Below are positions 1 to 10,376 of a stretch of DNA of 64,000 bases, one piece after another; position 1 is the first letter of the stretch; every line of letters begins with the position of its first letter. The notes under the pieces were generated by a model. The model was not told the DNA's origin and did not search any database. It saw nothing but the letters and a program-made list of their open reading frames with translations. This stretch comes from Planctomycetota bacterium (GTDB taxonomy: Bacteria > Planctomycetota > Phycisphaerae > Phycisphaerales > UBA1924), in assembly GCA_024280755.1 (NCBI GenBank), contig JAJRPN010000004.1:1-64000 (forward strand). The letters run 5' to 3'. A program made the translations under genes and the position numbers.

Positions 1-150
1 AAAGCGCAAAAGCAGCCCGCTCGTCAAGCCCTGACCAAAGATTCAAGGCATGGACCCCTGCCCCAAGGTTCCACTTCTTCCTTGATCACCCACTTTGTGC
101 GCACAAACCCGTCCGCACAGTATTGAATACTCCTCTTTCCATAGAACTGA

Positions 151-1908
151 TCACCGCATCCGCGTCGCAAGCATCTCGGCAAGTTCGCCAGCAGGCATCC
201 CGTCGTGGGGGCATCCAACCGCAACGGGTTGTTGGGCAGAAACCCGATCCTTAAAGCGTTTGGCAGCCGTGATCACGGTCGAGTGGTTCGGACGCCCGAT
301 CGCATAGGCAATTTCTGGGAAGCTCTTGCTGGTGAGCTTGCGCGCCGTATGCACGATCAGCTCGCGGGCCATCACCACCTTCTTCTGACGCCCTTTGCCA
401 AACAGGTCCGATTTGGACACCATCATCTCGGTGCAGATCTTCCCAATAATCGTCTCAAGGGCGATCGGGCCCGTCGCTGTTTGCTCGTCGGTTCCATCCC
501 GAAGCGAGAGCGCCTTGCGGATATGGCACATAGTGGGGGTGCGTGATGATGTATGGGAGGTCTGGGCGAGTCGCCCATTCCCGCTGCCCTGATCCATCAG
601 CCGGGCCACCGCCTGAATCTGTAAGACCGCGCCTTCTAGATCGCGCACGGACGCGGGGTTGAGAGAACTGCCGTTCTTTGTTCCCATCCTGCCGATGCCG
701 ACTCGATCAACAATTGTCTGGATCGCAGCTGCATCAAGAAACACCCCGCGCTTCGATGCGATATGCGTCACCAACCGTCTCGCCAGCTCAACATCAGGTT
801 CGTCGATCTTGACGACCAACCCTGCGGAGAACCGAGAGGCGAGTGCTTGGTCGAGCCGAGCGATTTCGCGTGGGTGGGCATCCGATGCCAAAACAATCTT
901 ACAGCCACCAAGCGAGAGCGTGTTAAAGATCTGCAACAGCTCATGCTGCGTCGCCTGCTTGCCCGCCATCAGATGGATGTCATCAATGCAAAGCAGATCG
1001 AGCTCGCGATACTTCTTCTTAAACGCCTCGACGGATCGTGAGCGGATCGCGGTCACAAACCCGTTGGTGAACGCCTCACCCGTTGTATATCGCACCTTGC
1101 ATCCAGGGCGAAGCTGACGGGCATACTTGGTTGCACCACGCAACAGATGCGTTTTTCCAACCCCACACGACCCATGTACAAACACAGGCGGGCAATCAAG
1201 CCCGGATTGGATGACCTGTTTGACCGATTCAAAGGCAAGCCGATTCGAGGTGCCGATGAGGAAGTCGTTTAGCGATGGACAAGCCGGAAATCGGGCACCG
1301 CCACCCTTTGCTCCAGCGTTGCCCATAGGCTGATTGATCCGGTTGGCGAGGGGATGCGTGTTGATCGTTTCCGTGTTGGACTGGGCATCGCGCCCAGCAG
1401 CTGCGTTGCTCGTCTTTGGGGCCGAGTTGCGCGAGGCATCAACGGTATACACAATCTCAGGCTCAGTGGTCCCCATCGCAAACTGGGCTGCGATCCGTAA
1501 CGGTTCGCCCAATCGCCTTTCGATCATATCGAGTGTAAAGCGATCGCCCGCGATCAGTTCGATGGCACCATCTTGGTTCTGGGTCATCGTGACACTGCCC
1601 GAGAGATATCGGCGAACCCGGTTCTCGCCTTGGGTGTTGATCAGGTGTTCACGGATCTGTTGGCACACCTGGCTCGGGTTGGCGAGCGTCTTTGGTTCAT
1701 CCTGCGGCGTGTCGGTCATCAGTTGGGCATGCGTTAGCCGAAGGGGGCCTTGGTCTTTGCTCAAATCGTTTTCAATGCCCTGCTCGCGTCCGAACATCGA
1801 GCTGGTGCCTGCGATCTGCTCGTTTTCATTGGTGTGTCTTCTGTTGTCCAATACCGAGTTGTTTGAATCGTTCGTTGTGTGCTGCACGCTTGTTTGCCTC
1901 TTGGTCAT
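151..1908 (-). CDS. dnaA: Chromosomal replication initiator protein DnaA
   Basis: AAA+ domain with Walker A GSCGVGKTHLL, LDLLCIDDIHLM Walker B, and C-terminal domain IV signature GRPNHSTVI. The ORF track extends to 2001, but MTKRQTSVQ (start 1908) is a more plausible start. Confidence 0.96.
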   Translation of the reverse strand: MTKRQTSVQHTTNDSNNSVLDNRRHTNENEQIAGTSSMFGREQGIENDLSKDQGPLRLTHAQLMTDTPQDEPKTLANPSQVCQQIREHLINTQGENRVRRYLSGSVTMTQNQDGAIELIAGDRFTLDMIERRLGEPLRIAAQFAMGTTEPEIVYTVDASRNSAPKTSNAAAGRDAQSNTETINTHPLANRINQPMGNAGAKGGGARFPACPSLNDFLIGTSNRLAFESVKQVIQSGLDCPPVFVHGSCGVGKTHLLRGATKYARQLRPGCKVRYTTGEAFTNGFVTAIRSRSVEAFKKKYRELDLLCIDDIHLMAGKQATQHELLQIFNTLSLGGCKIVLASDAHPREIARLDQALASRFSAGLVVKIDEPDVELARRLVTHIASKRGVFLDAAAIQTIVDRVGIGRMGTKNGSSLNPASVRDLEGAVLQIQAVARLMDQGSGNGRLAQTSHTSSRTPTMCHIRKALSLRDGTDEQTATGPIALETIIGKICTEMMVSKSDLFGKGRQKKVVMARELIVHTARKLTSKSFPEIAYAIGRPNHSTVITAAKRFKDRVSAQQPVAVGCPHDGMPAGELAEMLATRMR

Positions 1909-2059
1909 CCAGGACCGCCCGAGTTGGTGATGCCTGCGCAATCCGATCGCGCACCATGCACACCTCCGGGCGAGCAATATAAAAAAATCATCCGAGTCCA
2001 TTCACGGTGCAGACTGATCGCGCCAAGTGAGCCAAATGCTCGCACACTCGTAGGTGGTG

Positions 2060-2400
2060 GTTGCAGAATTGTTTCGTAAAAAACAACTTGCGGTTGGGTT
2101 CTGAGCGTCCCCTCAGAAGTCTCGATAAGGCTCATTTTCAGAATCTTATTATGAGAACCCGGCGATCGAGTTTACATGCCTGTCAATCCTAACTGGCAAG
2201 AGAGAGCATAGAGACTTCAACCGTGTTTCGCAACCACAAGAACCATCACAACTCGACGATTTTGTCACTGATCTCGGTGGGTCATAGACTTAGGCGCACA
2301 AAGTTTTTTTCATCCACACACCACCCGAGTTATTCACATACCGCATGTAAAATGTGTACAACAAACTGATCCTTTGTTTTTCCTCTTTGCATCAACGCCC
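2060..2400. promoter_or_regulatory. Candidate oriC / DnaA-box cluster upstream of dnaA
   Basis: Intergenic region upstream of dnaA. TTATTCACA at 2330-2338 matches TTATNCACA exactly; TCATCCACA at 2310-2318 and TTGTACACA (minus strand, ~2349-2357) each have one mismatch. All three lie within ~50 bp. Confidence 0.6.
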
Positions 2401-2411
2401 TGGCAAACAAG

Positions 2412-3425
2412 TTAGCTCTTGGCAACGATCGGCGACACAAAACCGACACGCGCATCAAAGCGTTCAAAGCCCAACGATTCATAGATTTGGATCGCAGGTG
2501 AGTTTCGGCTATCAACCGCGCAGGTCACCTCGCTGATCCCGATCGGCCCGAGCATATCAATCGCGTAGGAAAGCACAGAACGCCCCAACCCAAGCCCACG
2601 AGCAATGGGAGAAACCCCCAGATACACAAGCTCGACGCTCTGAGTCTGCGGAATATGCGTCAACAAACAGCATCCCGCTGCGATTCCATCTTTGAAAATC
2701 AAATGCCAACGCGAAGCCTCAAACTCGCCTGTCGCTTTGTGCGACTCCACAACATCATCCATCGAACGCAACCCGCACAACTCAGGACAGTCGAGTGTCT
2801 GCTCATAGCTTCCTGCAAGGGCAGCGATCAACGCCAGATAATCCGAATCCAACGCACCAGGATCAAGCGTCCGCACCGCCCGTACCTCGATCCCGCTTGG
2901 CCAGCTCGGTGCGTCGGCGATCGGAGCCGTCTGCGAGATTGGTTTTCGCATATAATCAAGCTGACCAACACAAATCATCCCCGCATCGGTACATGCGCGA
3001 TGCGCCCAGGTATGTTCGGGTTCGATCAGTGTCTGGGCAAGGGCAACCTGATCGGGAGCCATCGCCTGCAAACCTGCTAAAGCCCCCTTGATTGATGCGC
3101 CGATCTCATCAACCTGTGTTTCAACATCGCCAAAGACCTGGGTATCTGCGTCAGGGTTCGACAAAAAGACCATCGCGGTTCGCCCAGATCCAAGCACCGC
3201 CAAAGTGACTTGGCGAACCCGTAAGGGCTTTTTGAGCAGCCCAGAAGCGGGTGGTTGCTCGATGACACCCCACATCAGATCCAAATCGATTCCATGTGCC
3301 GGGGCAGAGGCGACCAACCGTTTGGCTGCTTCTCGACGCCCTTTGGTCGCGACAAGACGCTCGGCAGCCGACAAACGCAAGGCGTGGGGGATCTGCTGGG
3401 CATGGATAATCGGTGTTTGTGACAT
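2412..3425 (-). CDS. GNAT family N-acetyltransferase
   Basis: C-terminal GNAT acetyl-CoA motif VYLGVSPIARGLGLGRSVLSYAID...VDSRNSPAIQIYESLGFERF. Start placed at MSQTPIIHAQQ. Confidence 0.85.
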   Translation of the reverse strand: MSQTPIIHAQQIPHALRLSAAERLVATKGRREAAKRLVASAPAHGIDLDLMWGVIEQPPASGLLKKPLRVRQVTLAVLGSGRTAMVFLSNPDADTQVFGDVETQVDEIGASIKGALAGLQAMAPDQVALAQTLIEPEHTWAHRACTDAGMICVGQLDYMRKPISQTAPIADAPSWPSGIEVRAVRTLDPGALDSDYLALIAALAGSYEQTLDCPELCGLRSMDDVVESHKATGEFEASRWHLIFKDGIAAGCCLLTHIPQTQSVELVYLGVSPIARGLGLGRSVLSYAIDMLGPIGISEVTCAVDSRNSPAIQIYESLGFERFDARVGFVSPIVAKS

Positions 3426-3618
3426 TGGCTCTACAGCGTAATAAAGGACTCTCAGCAGGCACAAGATGCGACGATTTTCTATGATAGTGAAGAATTGCTT
3501 CCCTCGCTGGGAACTTTGGCGGGTTGTAGACGAATACATTTGACGCTCGGTATTGATCGTCGTCGCGCATACACTACACTTATCACAGATCAGCCAGTTT
3601 AGACCTGACGGGATATTT

Positions 3619-4284
3619 ATGACCAACACTGCCAACAAGATCACATCAAAGCTCGGGCGTCTCACATTTGCTCTAGGAGCGATCGGTGCGACAAGCATTG
3701 CATTGCTTTCAACAAGCTCAACCCCCGTATATGCAGCTCCAGAACCCTCGCCTGTCGCCACACAGTGGGAGTTCACCTTTGAAGAAGGGGCCTTGCGTTT
3801 GGCATGGGTCGACGACGGCAACGGCGTGAATCCGTACTTCTATCTCACCTATCGCATTACCAACCACTGGGGCGGCGTCAAACTCTTCGCTCCAGATGTC
3901 CAACTGATGACAGATAATGTCAATGTCATCCGCTCAGGGCGTGATGTATCGAGTGGTGTCACCGCTGCCATTATGGAGCGATTGAACAATCCGTTGCTCG
4001 AATCACAGATCGAAATTGTCTCCAATGTCCTCGAAGGCGTCGAACACGCCCGCGATGGCGTGGTGATCTGGCCGGCCAAAGATCTCGAAGCAGATGAGGT
4101 CACCGTCTTCTTCGCAGGGCTCAGCGGCGAGTTCCAGTCCTATGTCGTCGGACGAGAGACACCAGATCCACACCGCTACAACCTCCGCAAGACCCTCATG
4201 CTCCGCTATTCCACCCCAGGTGAGATCGGACAGCAGGGCGATGCCCCGTTCGAGCAGGTAGAAAAACGCTGGGTCATGAGATAA
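3619..4284 (+). CDS. Secreted hypothetical protein
   Basis: ORF with N-terminal signal-like segment MTNTANKITSKLGRLTFALGAIGATSIALLSTSSTPVYAAPE; no family recognised. Confidence 0.7.
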   Translation: MTNTANKITSKLGRLTFALGAIGATSIALLSTSSTPVYAAPEPSPVATQWEFTFEEGALRLAWVDDGNGVNPYFYLTYRITNHWGGVKLFAPDVQLMTDNVNVIRSGRDVSSGVTAAIMERLNNPLLESQIEIVSNVLEGVEHARDGVVIWPAKDLEADEVTVFFAGLSGEFQSYVVGRETPDPHRYNLRKTLMLRYSTPGEIGQQGDAPFEQVEKRWVMR

Positions 4285-4486
4285 GAGGCGATAAGAGGCG
4301 GTTAGAGACTTGAATTGATCGAATTTCGGTTGTAAGCCCGCGTGGGAACAGAAATTACACTGGACGAATGACGATACTGGGCCTACGCTTGCCCCCGCAG
4401 CGAAGTTTCGTTGCTGAATAAAGAAACACCCGATTCGGTGCCTCCCTGTGAAGCACCAATGAATCAGAATGACGGAGATTTGTGTT

Positions 4487-4786
4487 ATGGCACATAAAAA
4501 GGGCCAAGGCTCAACCAAGAACGGTCGCGACTCCAACCCGCAGTATCGCGGAGTGAAGCTCTACGGCGGCGAATCGGCTAAGCCAGGATCAATCATCATC
4601 CGTCAGTGCGGAACAAAGTTCAAGCCTGGCTTCGGTGTTCGCATCGGCAAAGACGACACGCTTTACTCGGTGACGAGTGGCAAGGTTGTCTTCCAGAAGA
4701 ACGGCCGCGTGCATGTTGACCCATACGAGGTCGATGTCCCACGCCCACAGTGGCTCCGCGAATACCGCGCTGCCCACGCCAGCTAA
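4487..4786 (+). CDS. rpmA: 50S ribosomal protein L27 (bL27)
   Basis: [48 protein letters not shown] is the bL27 signature. Confidence 0.97.
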   Translation: MAHKKGQGSTKNGRDSNPQYRGVKLYGGESAKPGSIIIRQCGTKFKPGFGVRIGKDDTLYSVTSGKVVFQKNGRVHVDPYEVDVPRPQWLREYRAAHAS

Positions 4787-4809
4787 ATCAGCTGCAAACA
4801 AAGCATATA

Positions 4810-4840
4810 AAAACCGTCCGCATCTGCGGACGGTTTTTTT
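4810..4840 (+). terminator. Rho-independent terminator downstream of rpmA
   Basis: AAACCGTCCGCATCTGCGGACGGTTTTTTT hairpin plus T-tract. Confidence 0.9.
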
Positions 4841-4869
4841 AGATACATGTTTTTTACCCGGTGCTTTTC

Positions 4870-6219
4870 TTATGGGCATCCAGCACTGAATGCTTGAAGG
4901 AATGCAGAGATATCGAAGAAGTTGAGCAGCCCGTCGTTGGTAAAATCTGCGAGTAGGCTGGTTTTACTGAAGGCTTGGAGGAAGGCGGAGACATCGAAGA
5001 AGTTGAGGGCGATATCGTTGTTGAGGTCTGCGAGGCAACAGATATCGAAGGAATAGGTTGATCCAGAGTTTGAACCATTGTCATCGTCCAGAACGGAACC
5101 CACAACAACCTGGCAGCCATCAATCGCAACCGAGTGTCCAAACCAGTCTCCTTCTTCCCCGTCGCTGGGTGAAAGTGAGTTCAGGAGCATTTCGGTTTCA
5201 AGCGAGTAGAGGCGAGCACTGCCGACCATGATACCGAGAGGCATGTCGTAGCGTTGGCCAACCACAAGATTGTCGCCGTCGAGCGCGATTGCCAGATCAA
5301 AGTTTTCGCCTTGGGTGTGTTCTGGATAAATCTCATAAAGTTGTTCGCCCGTGTCGGTACGAAACACACAGACACGCCCTGTTTTCATAGTGTCAATCGT
5401 CTGGTACACCGTCGATACGACATAGTCTGGTCCTAACGCAAGCTCTGACCCGAGTGACTCATACGCTCCCTTATTAGGGCGAACAATCTTCATCAGTTGT
5501 TGGCCTGTTGACACATCGAATAGATAAATCGCCCCAGCACGATCGCCGTTACTGTCATGACCCGGAGCGCCGATTGCGACTATCCCATTATTCAAGGCGA
5601 CGGCACTCCCGAACTGATCCAGCGATTGGCCGTCGGAGGCAGTCAGCTTATAAATTTTAGATCCAAGTTGGGCATTGTATATATAGACCGATCCAGAGAA
5701 AAAACCGTGATCATCGTCTCCTCGAGCCCCGATCGCAATCAGGTCCGAGTCGATATCGACGGCATTTCCAAACCTGCCACTAAACGCACCATCACTTGGA
5801 GTGAGCTTAGAGATTTGTAACCCGGTTGCAGAATCGAATACATACGCTGCTCCCGAGTTGCTGTTCAAAGAATCGTGTTCTTCAGCACCAACGATAACCA
5901 AGCCTTTGTCTATCGCGATAGAATCAGCAAAGAAGTCATACGCATTGCCGTCGTTTGGGAGCAGTTTAAAGAGCTGTTTTCCTGTCAGCGCGTCGAAGAG
6001 ATATGCGGAGCCGCTTTGAATCCCATTATCACGGTCAGAACTGGAGCCAACAGCAATAATCCCACCATTGATATCCAGAGAGTCACTAAAAAAATCATCT
6101 GGTGAACCATCGTCCGCAATAGTTTTCCAATTTTCAGTGACACTTTGGCATTGAGCGATCCCCGTAAACACTGATATCAGCAAATAGATAATGGCTATGG
6201 TGTATTTTGCATCCCACAT
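4870..6219 (-). CDS. Secreted FG-GAP/beta-propeller repeat protein with C-terminal GC-type dockerin-like tail
   Basis: Repeats of the type 'KLTPSDGAFSGRFGNAVDIDSDLIAIGARGDDDHGFFSGSVYIYNAQLG'. C-terminus has two EF-hand-like units, ADLNNDIALNFFDVSAFLQAF and ADFTNDGLLNFFDISAFLQAFSAGCP. Start placed at MWDAKYT, which precedes a signal peptide. Confidence 0.85.
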   Translation of the reverse strand: MWDAKYTIAIIYLLISVFTGIAQCQSVTENWKTIADDGSPDDFFSDSLDINGGIIAVGSSSDRDNGIQSGSAYLFDALTGKQLFKLLPNDGNAYDFFADSIAIDKGLVIVGAEEHDSLNSNSGAAYVFDSATGLQISKLTPSDGAFSGRFGNAVDIDSDLIAIGARGDDDHGFFSGSVYIYNAQLGSKIYKLTASDGQSLDQFGSAVALNNGIVAIGAPGHDSNGDRAGAIYLFDVSTGQQLMKIVRPNKGAYESLGSELALGPDYVVSTVYQTIDTMKTGRVCVFRTDTGEQLYEIYPEHTQGENFDLAIALDGDNLVVGQRYDMPLGIMVGSARLYSLETEMLLNSLSPSDGEEGDWFGHSVAIDGCQVVVGSVLDDDNGSNSGSTYSFDICCLADLNNDIALNFFDVSAFLQAFSKTSLLADFTNDGLLNFFDISAFLQAFSAGCP

Positions 6220-6391
6220 TGTACAGCAAAGGGATAATAATTTGAACAGAATTGCCAATCCTGAGTAAAAAATTGAACGGCCATGTTTACCAATATCTAT
6301 GCTCCGTTACCTGGATTACTCACGGCTTTAGAATTTGTTTAGTCTATTGGATTTATATCGGGCATTGTTGCCAAAAAGGAACTCCAGACTC

Positions 6392-6622
6392 ATGCTCGAA
6401 CTGCGTCCAAACTGTGAGTGCTGTGATTGTAACCTGCCGCCGGAATCGGAGGCGGCGATGATCTGTAGCTTTGAATGCACCTTCTGTCGATCGTGTGTTG
6501 AGGGAGAACTCGCGGGAAAGTGTCCCAACTGTGGCGGCAACTTTGTGCCTCGCCCAATTCGCCCATTTGACAAGTTGGAGAAATATCCAGCTTCTACAAA
6601 GCGTGTGCATCGGAAGCAATGA
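6392..6622 (+). CDS. DUF1272-like small cysteine-rich protein
   Basis: MLELRPNCECCDCNLPPESEAAMICSFECTFCRSCVEGELAGKCPNCGGNFVPRP is a cysteine-rich zinc-binding pattern typical of DUF1272. Confidence 0.8.
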   Translation: MLELRPNCECCDCNLPPESEAAMICSFECTFCRSCVEGELAGKCPNCGGNFVPRPIRPFDKLEKYPASTKRVHRKQ

Positions 6623-6640
6623 GAATCAGAGCGGTTTGCA

Positions 6641-7438
6641 CTATGGATGATTATGAAAATCGTCTGATTCGCACTCTTCAGAATCGTCAAAGTTATAGGC
6701 GGGATAGGCATCGAGCGGGGTTGCGTCTGTTTTGGCTCCATCGATGGATGCAAAGTAAGCTGCATACTCTTTGATCGGAGTCAGCCCAACCGAGGCTCTC
6801 CGTTCGTCGATGTGTTCGAAGTCTTCAACGGGCACAGGGCGAAGAACACCTTCGTCGTCCATCATGAACTGGGTGCCGTAGATCTGAGGCTCCTGCTTAT
6901 TCATTAGGACTCGATCCGTGAGCATGGCAAACCGCATGCCGTCGGCTTGTGATTGTTCGACGAGTGGTTCCATGAGTTTGAGGATTTGCTCTTGGAACTC
7001 AGGTTGCGAATCAGTATGCTGAGCCAGCAGCCATGCGGCATCGGCTGCTTCTTTCCCGATCATGTCATAGCTCGGCCAGCCAAACTTTGCGATCATCGCC
7101 TTGAGCAGATCAGAAGATTCGTTATCAACGGTCCATAATGCGTCGAGCAAGTCTCGGCCAGGCTCTGGTGCTGAGGTTTCCTCATCGCCGTGAGGCTTGT
7201 GGTGAGAAAGAGATTTACTCAAGAGCGTACGCAGTTCTTGATCCCGCTGAACCTGATCAAGAAGCATGCTTTGTAGCTCGTTGAGATCTTTGATTTCGAT
7301 GTGCTTCGCTGAGGCATCTGAGTGGAGTGAATGCTCGGACATGTGCCAGGTTGGCTCATTCGTCTGTGCGCATGCAGAGGCTGATGCGAGAACGAAAAGT
7401 ACAGCGGTATTCGTCATAAGTGCTTTGTATACGGGCAT
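6641..7438 (-). CDS. Secreted protein, probable DUF6624-type domain
   Basis: Signal peptide MPVYKALMTNTAVLFVLASASACAQ; FGWPSYDMIGKEAADAAWLLAQHTDSQPEFQ...YGTQF..DDEGVLRPVPVEDFEHIDERRASVGL resembles DUF6624 proteins. Confidence 0.65.
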   Translation of the reverse strand: MPVYKALMTNTAVLFVLASASACAQTNEPTWHMSEHSLHSDASAKHIEIKDLNELQSMLLDQVQRDQELRTLLSKSLSHHKPHGDEETSAPEPGRDLLDALWTVDNESSDLLKAMIAKFGWPSYDMIGKEAADAAWLLAQHTDSQPEFQEQILKLMEPLVEQSQADGMRFAMLTDRVLMNKQEPQIYGTQFMMDDEGVLRPVPVEDFEHIDERRASVGLTPIKEYAAYFASIDGAKTDATPLDAYPAYNFDDSEECESDDFHNHP

Positions 7439-7558
7439 TGGAACTCCTGTGCATTTGATAGCATTCCGGTTTGATGTTCATGGAGATGCTCATCGAAGCA
7501 GGAGTGGTCACTGTTTTGTATGTTTATTGGAAAAAATCAACATGCCTTGGGCATTGAG

Positions 7559-9043
7559 CTATGGACAGCCATTGGCGAAGGCTTGCAAAAAAGCTGCGAT
7601 GTCGAAGAAGTTGAAGAGCCCGTCGTTGGTGAAGTCGGCGATCGGTTCGTTGGCAGCGAAGGTTTTTAGAAACTCAGAGATATCAAAGAAGTTGAGGGTT
7701 CCATCCGCGTCGAGATCTGCTCGGCAGGGCTGGGGGCCTTTGGTGATGGTGAAGTGATCGGAAATGATGCCTTGGTCATTGAGGAACGATGCGTCGAGCC
7801 TGGTGCCATTGACATCGATGATCATCGATCCGAGTTCAAGGTTTGTGATGGGCATGGCCGGGTGATTGGGCAAGTCGCCGGTGATCAGGCTGGCATTTCC
7901 TGCGACGACATAGACGGTGCCTTCATGGGGAGCAAGCCCGGCTGTGGGCTTGGCATAGACCCCGTCTCCATTTTCTTGGCCGTTGCCAGAGTCGATGTTC
8001 ATTGATGGGTTGAATGTGTTGGAAAGCCCATAGTGTCCATCGAGTAAGAGGGATCGTTCGTAGGAGTGGCTGTGCCCGCTGAGTACAAGGTCTACGCCAG
8101 CCGCTTCGAGTATGGGGTTTGCATTCTGGCGCATCTCGACCATCGCAGGCTCGTGGAGAAAATCATCCGAGTTATGCCCGTCGGAGTAGGGGGCGTTGTG
8201 CCAGAATGCGATGACCCAGGTTTGGGTCGTCGCTGCGAGATCATTGGCGAGCCATGTGAGCATTGGGTCATTGGTGCCTCGAAGGACATCGTGTGAGTTG
8301 AGTGATACAAAATGTACATTGGCATAGTCGAACGAGTAATAGGCTTGGGTGCCCGATGCAACCCCGCCGGCTTGCGCCTCGCGTGGGAGTGAGTAGATGT
8401 CGTAGTATGGCCCAGATTCAGTTTCAGAATCCGCGAAGATTCCATCGTGGTTGCCCATAGTCGGAGACATTGAGGTCGTGCGCAGGATCGATGGGTAGGC
8501 ATCGAAGACTGCTCGTTGATAATCGCCTTGCGATCCAACCCCATAGGCGTTGTCGCCGAGCATGATCCAGACATCTGCGGGGTTGTTGGCAGCGTGGTTA
8601 AGATAGGCATCGCGCACCGCACGCTGATCATCGCCTGCGATTCCAGAATCGCCAATGACCCAAATCCGAACCGGCTCGGCAGTGCCAGCCAGAGGGGATG
8701 TCTTGAGTGTGTGATCGGCATCGTCGCCAGCGAGTGTGAGTGTGCTTGTGCCGACGGAGTAGAAGTAGTGTGTGTTGGCTGCGAGCCCGGTGAGATTGAT
8801 GATGTGTTCTGTTGTGATCGTCGGATCATCGACAGCCATGCTCAGGTTCCCAACGCTCGTGCCAAACTCAACCCGGGAATCGGTTGGGGTATCTGTTTGC
8901 CAGCGGACGATGGTGCTGGTGGGTGTGACGAGTTGGAGGTATGGGCCTCGGACGATCGTGGGATCGCCCATTGCCAGAAGCGTTGACGCGAGCAAACTGA
9001 TACTGAGAGCAGCGAGAAACAAACTATTCGTGCGGATCCACAT
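7559..9043 (-). CDS. Secreted metallophosphoesterase (purple acid phosphatase-like) with C-terminal GC-type dockerin-like tail
   Basis: GDSGIAGDD, MLGDNAYG, MGNHDG and SGHSHSYER metallophosphoesterase motifs. N-terminal Fn3-like segment RGPYLQLVTPTSTIVRWQTD. C-terminus ADLDADGTLNFFDISEFLKTF...FNFFDIAAFLQAFANGCP. Confidence 0.88.
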   Translation of the reverse strand: MWIRTNSLFLAALSISLLASTLLAMGDPTIVRGPYLQLVTPTSTIVRWQTDTPTDSRVEFGTSVGNLSMAVDDPTITTEHIINLTGLAANTHYFYSVGTSTLTLAGDDADHTLKTSPLAGTAEPVRIWVIGDSGIAGDDQRAVRDAYLNHAANNPADVWIMLGDNAYGVGSQGDYQRAVFDAYPSILRTTSMSPTMGNHDGIFADSETESGPYYDIYSLPREAQAGGVASGTQAYYSFDYANVHFVSLNSHDVLRGTNDPMLTWLANDLAATTQTWVIAFWHNAPYSDGHNSDDFLHEPAMVEMRQNANPILEAAGVDLVLSGHSHSYERSLLLDGHYGLSNTFNPSMNIDSGNGQENGDGVYAKPTAGLAPHEGTVYVVAGNASLITGDLPNHPAMPITNLELGSMIIDVNGTRLDASFLNDQGIISDHFTITKGPQPCRADLDADGTLNFFDISEFLKTFAANEPIADFTNDGLFNFFDIAAFLQAFANGCP

Positions 9044-9179
9044 GGTTTATCCCGGTTATATGTTCGTGATCAATCAAGCCGAATGGCTCTGGTGGACTAT
9101 CCGCATCGCGATGGGGACGGTTCCATTTGAAAGCATCCAAGAGGTGATGGGGCATGAGTTGTGTCGGGCACATTTGCTC

Positions 9180-10049
9180 TTATTGATCGCATGCTCTGCG
9201 AATAGCCGCGGCCTGTGTGATCACCTGCTCGAAGTCATCAAAGTTCAACTGCGTTGCTCCGTCGGACCATGCTTCTTTGGGGTTTGGGTGGCACTCGACG
9301 AAGAGGGAATGCACGCCGATGGCGGTGGCGGCTTTGGCGAGTTGGAGGGCGCGGTCGGGTCGGCCTCCGGTTTGTTCGCCGGAACCTGGGAGCTGGGTGG
9401 AGTGGGTGACATCGAAGCAGACTGGCGGGGAGCCGAGATCGGTGAATGCGGAGCAGTCGAGTTCCATCATGTCGGCGATACCGATGAAGTCGTTGACGAG
9501 GCGGTGGTAGCCAAAGAATGTGCCTCGCTCGGTGAGCATGATGTTTTCGCATCCTGCTTCGGTGGCTTTGCGGATTGGACCAGCCATTTCGCCGGGCGAG
9601 AGGAACTGGCCTTTCTTGATGTTCAATCCACAGCCGTGCGTTTTGCATGCTTGGGCAGACGCGACGACCAGATCGGTTTGCCTGCACAGGAATGCCGGGA
9701 TTTGGATGAGATCAACGGTTGGGGCAATTGCCTCGGCTTGTTCTGGAGCATGGATGTCGGTGGTGGTGGGGACGCCGAGTTCTTGCTTGATGGCAGCGAA
9801 GTGTTCGAGCCCTTGCTCGATCCCGATTCCTCGCTTGGAGTTGATCGATGAACGGTTGGCTTTATCGAAGCTGGCTTTGAAAATAAAGGGGAGACCGGCG
9901 GCTTCGCAGACCGCTTTGCAGTGTTTTCCCACACTTATCCCCAATTCAAGCGATTCAAGAGTGCATGGCCCGGCGATAATGGCGAGTGGCTGGTTCAGGC
10001 CGATTTTGATGGAATCGACGGTGCAGAAACGATTGGAATCGGTGTTCAT
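9180..10049 (-). CDS. kdsA: 3-deoxy-8-phosphooctulonate synthase
   Basis: AIIAGPCTLESLELG, FKASFDKANRSSINSKRGIG, LIQIPAFLCRQTDL and FDVTHSTQLPG are characteristic KdsA motifs. Confidence 0.95.
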   Translation of the reverse strand: MNTDSNRFCTVDSIKIGLNQPLAIIAGPCTLESLELGISVGKHCKAVCEAAGLPFIFKASFDKANRSSINSKRGIGIEQGLEHFAAIKQELGVPTTTDIHAPEQAEAIAPTVDLIQIPAFLCRQTDLVVASAQACKTHGCGLNIKKGQFLSPGEMAGPIRKATEAGCENIMLTERGTFFGYHRLVNDFIGIADMMELDCSAFTDLGSPPVCFDVTHSTQLPGSGEQTGGRPDRALQLAKAATAIGVHSLFVECHPNPKEAWSDGATQLNFDDFEQVITQAAAIRRACDQ

Positions 10050-10323
10050 GCCAAAGATTAGGCGGGTAAAGGGGATTTTGAGGAAGAATTAAGAAAGAGC
10101 AGCGTATGAAAATGAGTGACTGTTCGGGTGGACAAAACTACCCATTGTGTCGCATAGTGTAATAAATAACACCAAAATGGGGAATAGTGGAGCATGTTGG
10201 TGGCTTTGGTGCTATTTTAGTCCTTACGCATGTTCCCTCTCGAGATCGTCCCCGAGCACGGAGTTTGCTATTCCCGGTTGATTCTCCACCCCGCCGTGAT
10301 TTTCAACTGAGGCAAATTTTGCT

Positions 10324-10376
10324 CGTCCCGCCAGGTTCCCTCCTTGGCGGGACGATCTCTTTTTGGGTTCCTTTAT
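10324..10376 (+). terminator. Hairpin plus T-rich tract (orphan terminator-like element)
   Basis: CGTCCCGCCAGGTTCCCTCCTTGGCGGGACG followed by ATCTCTTTTTGGG; no plus-strand CDS lies upstream. Confidence 0.55.
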
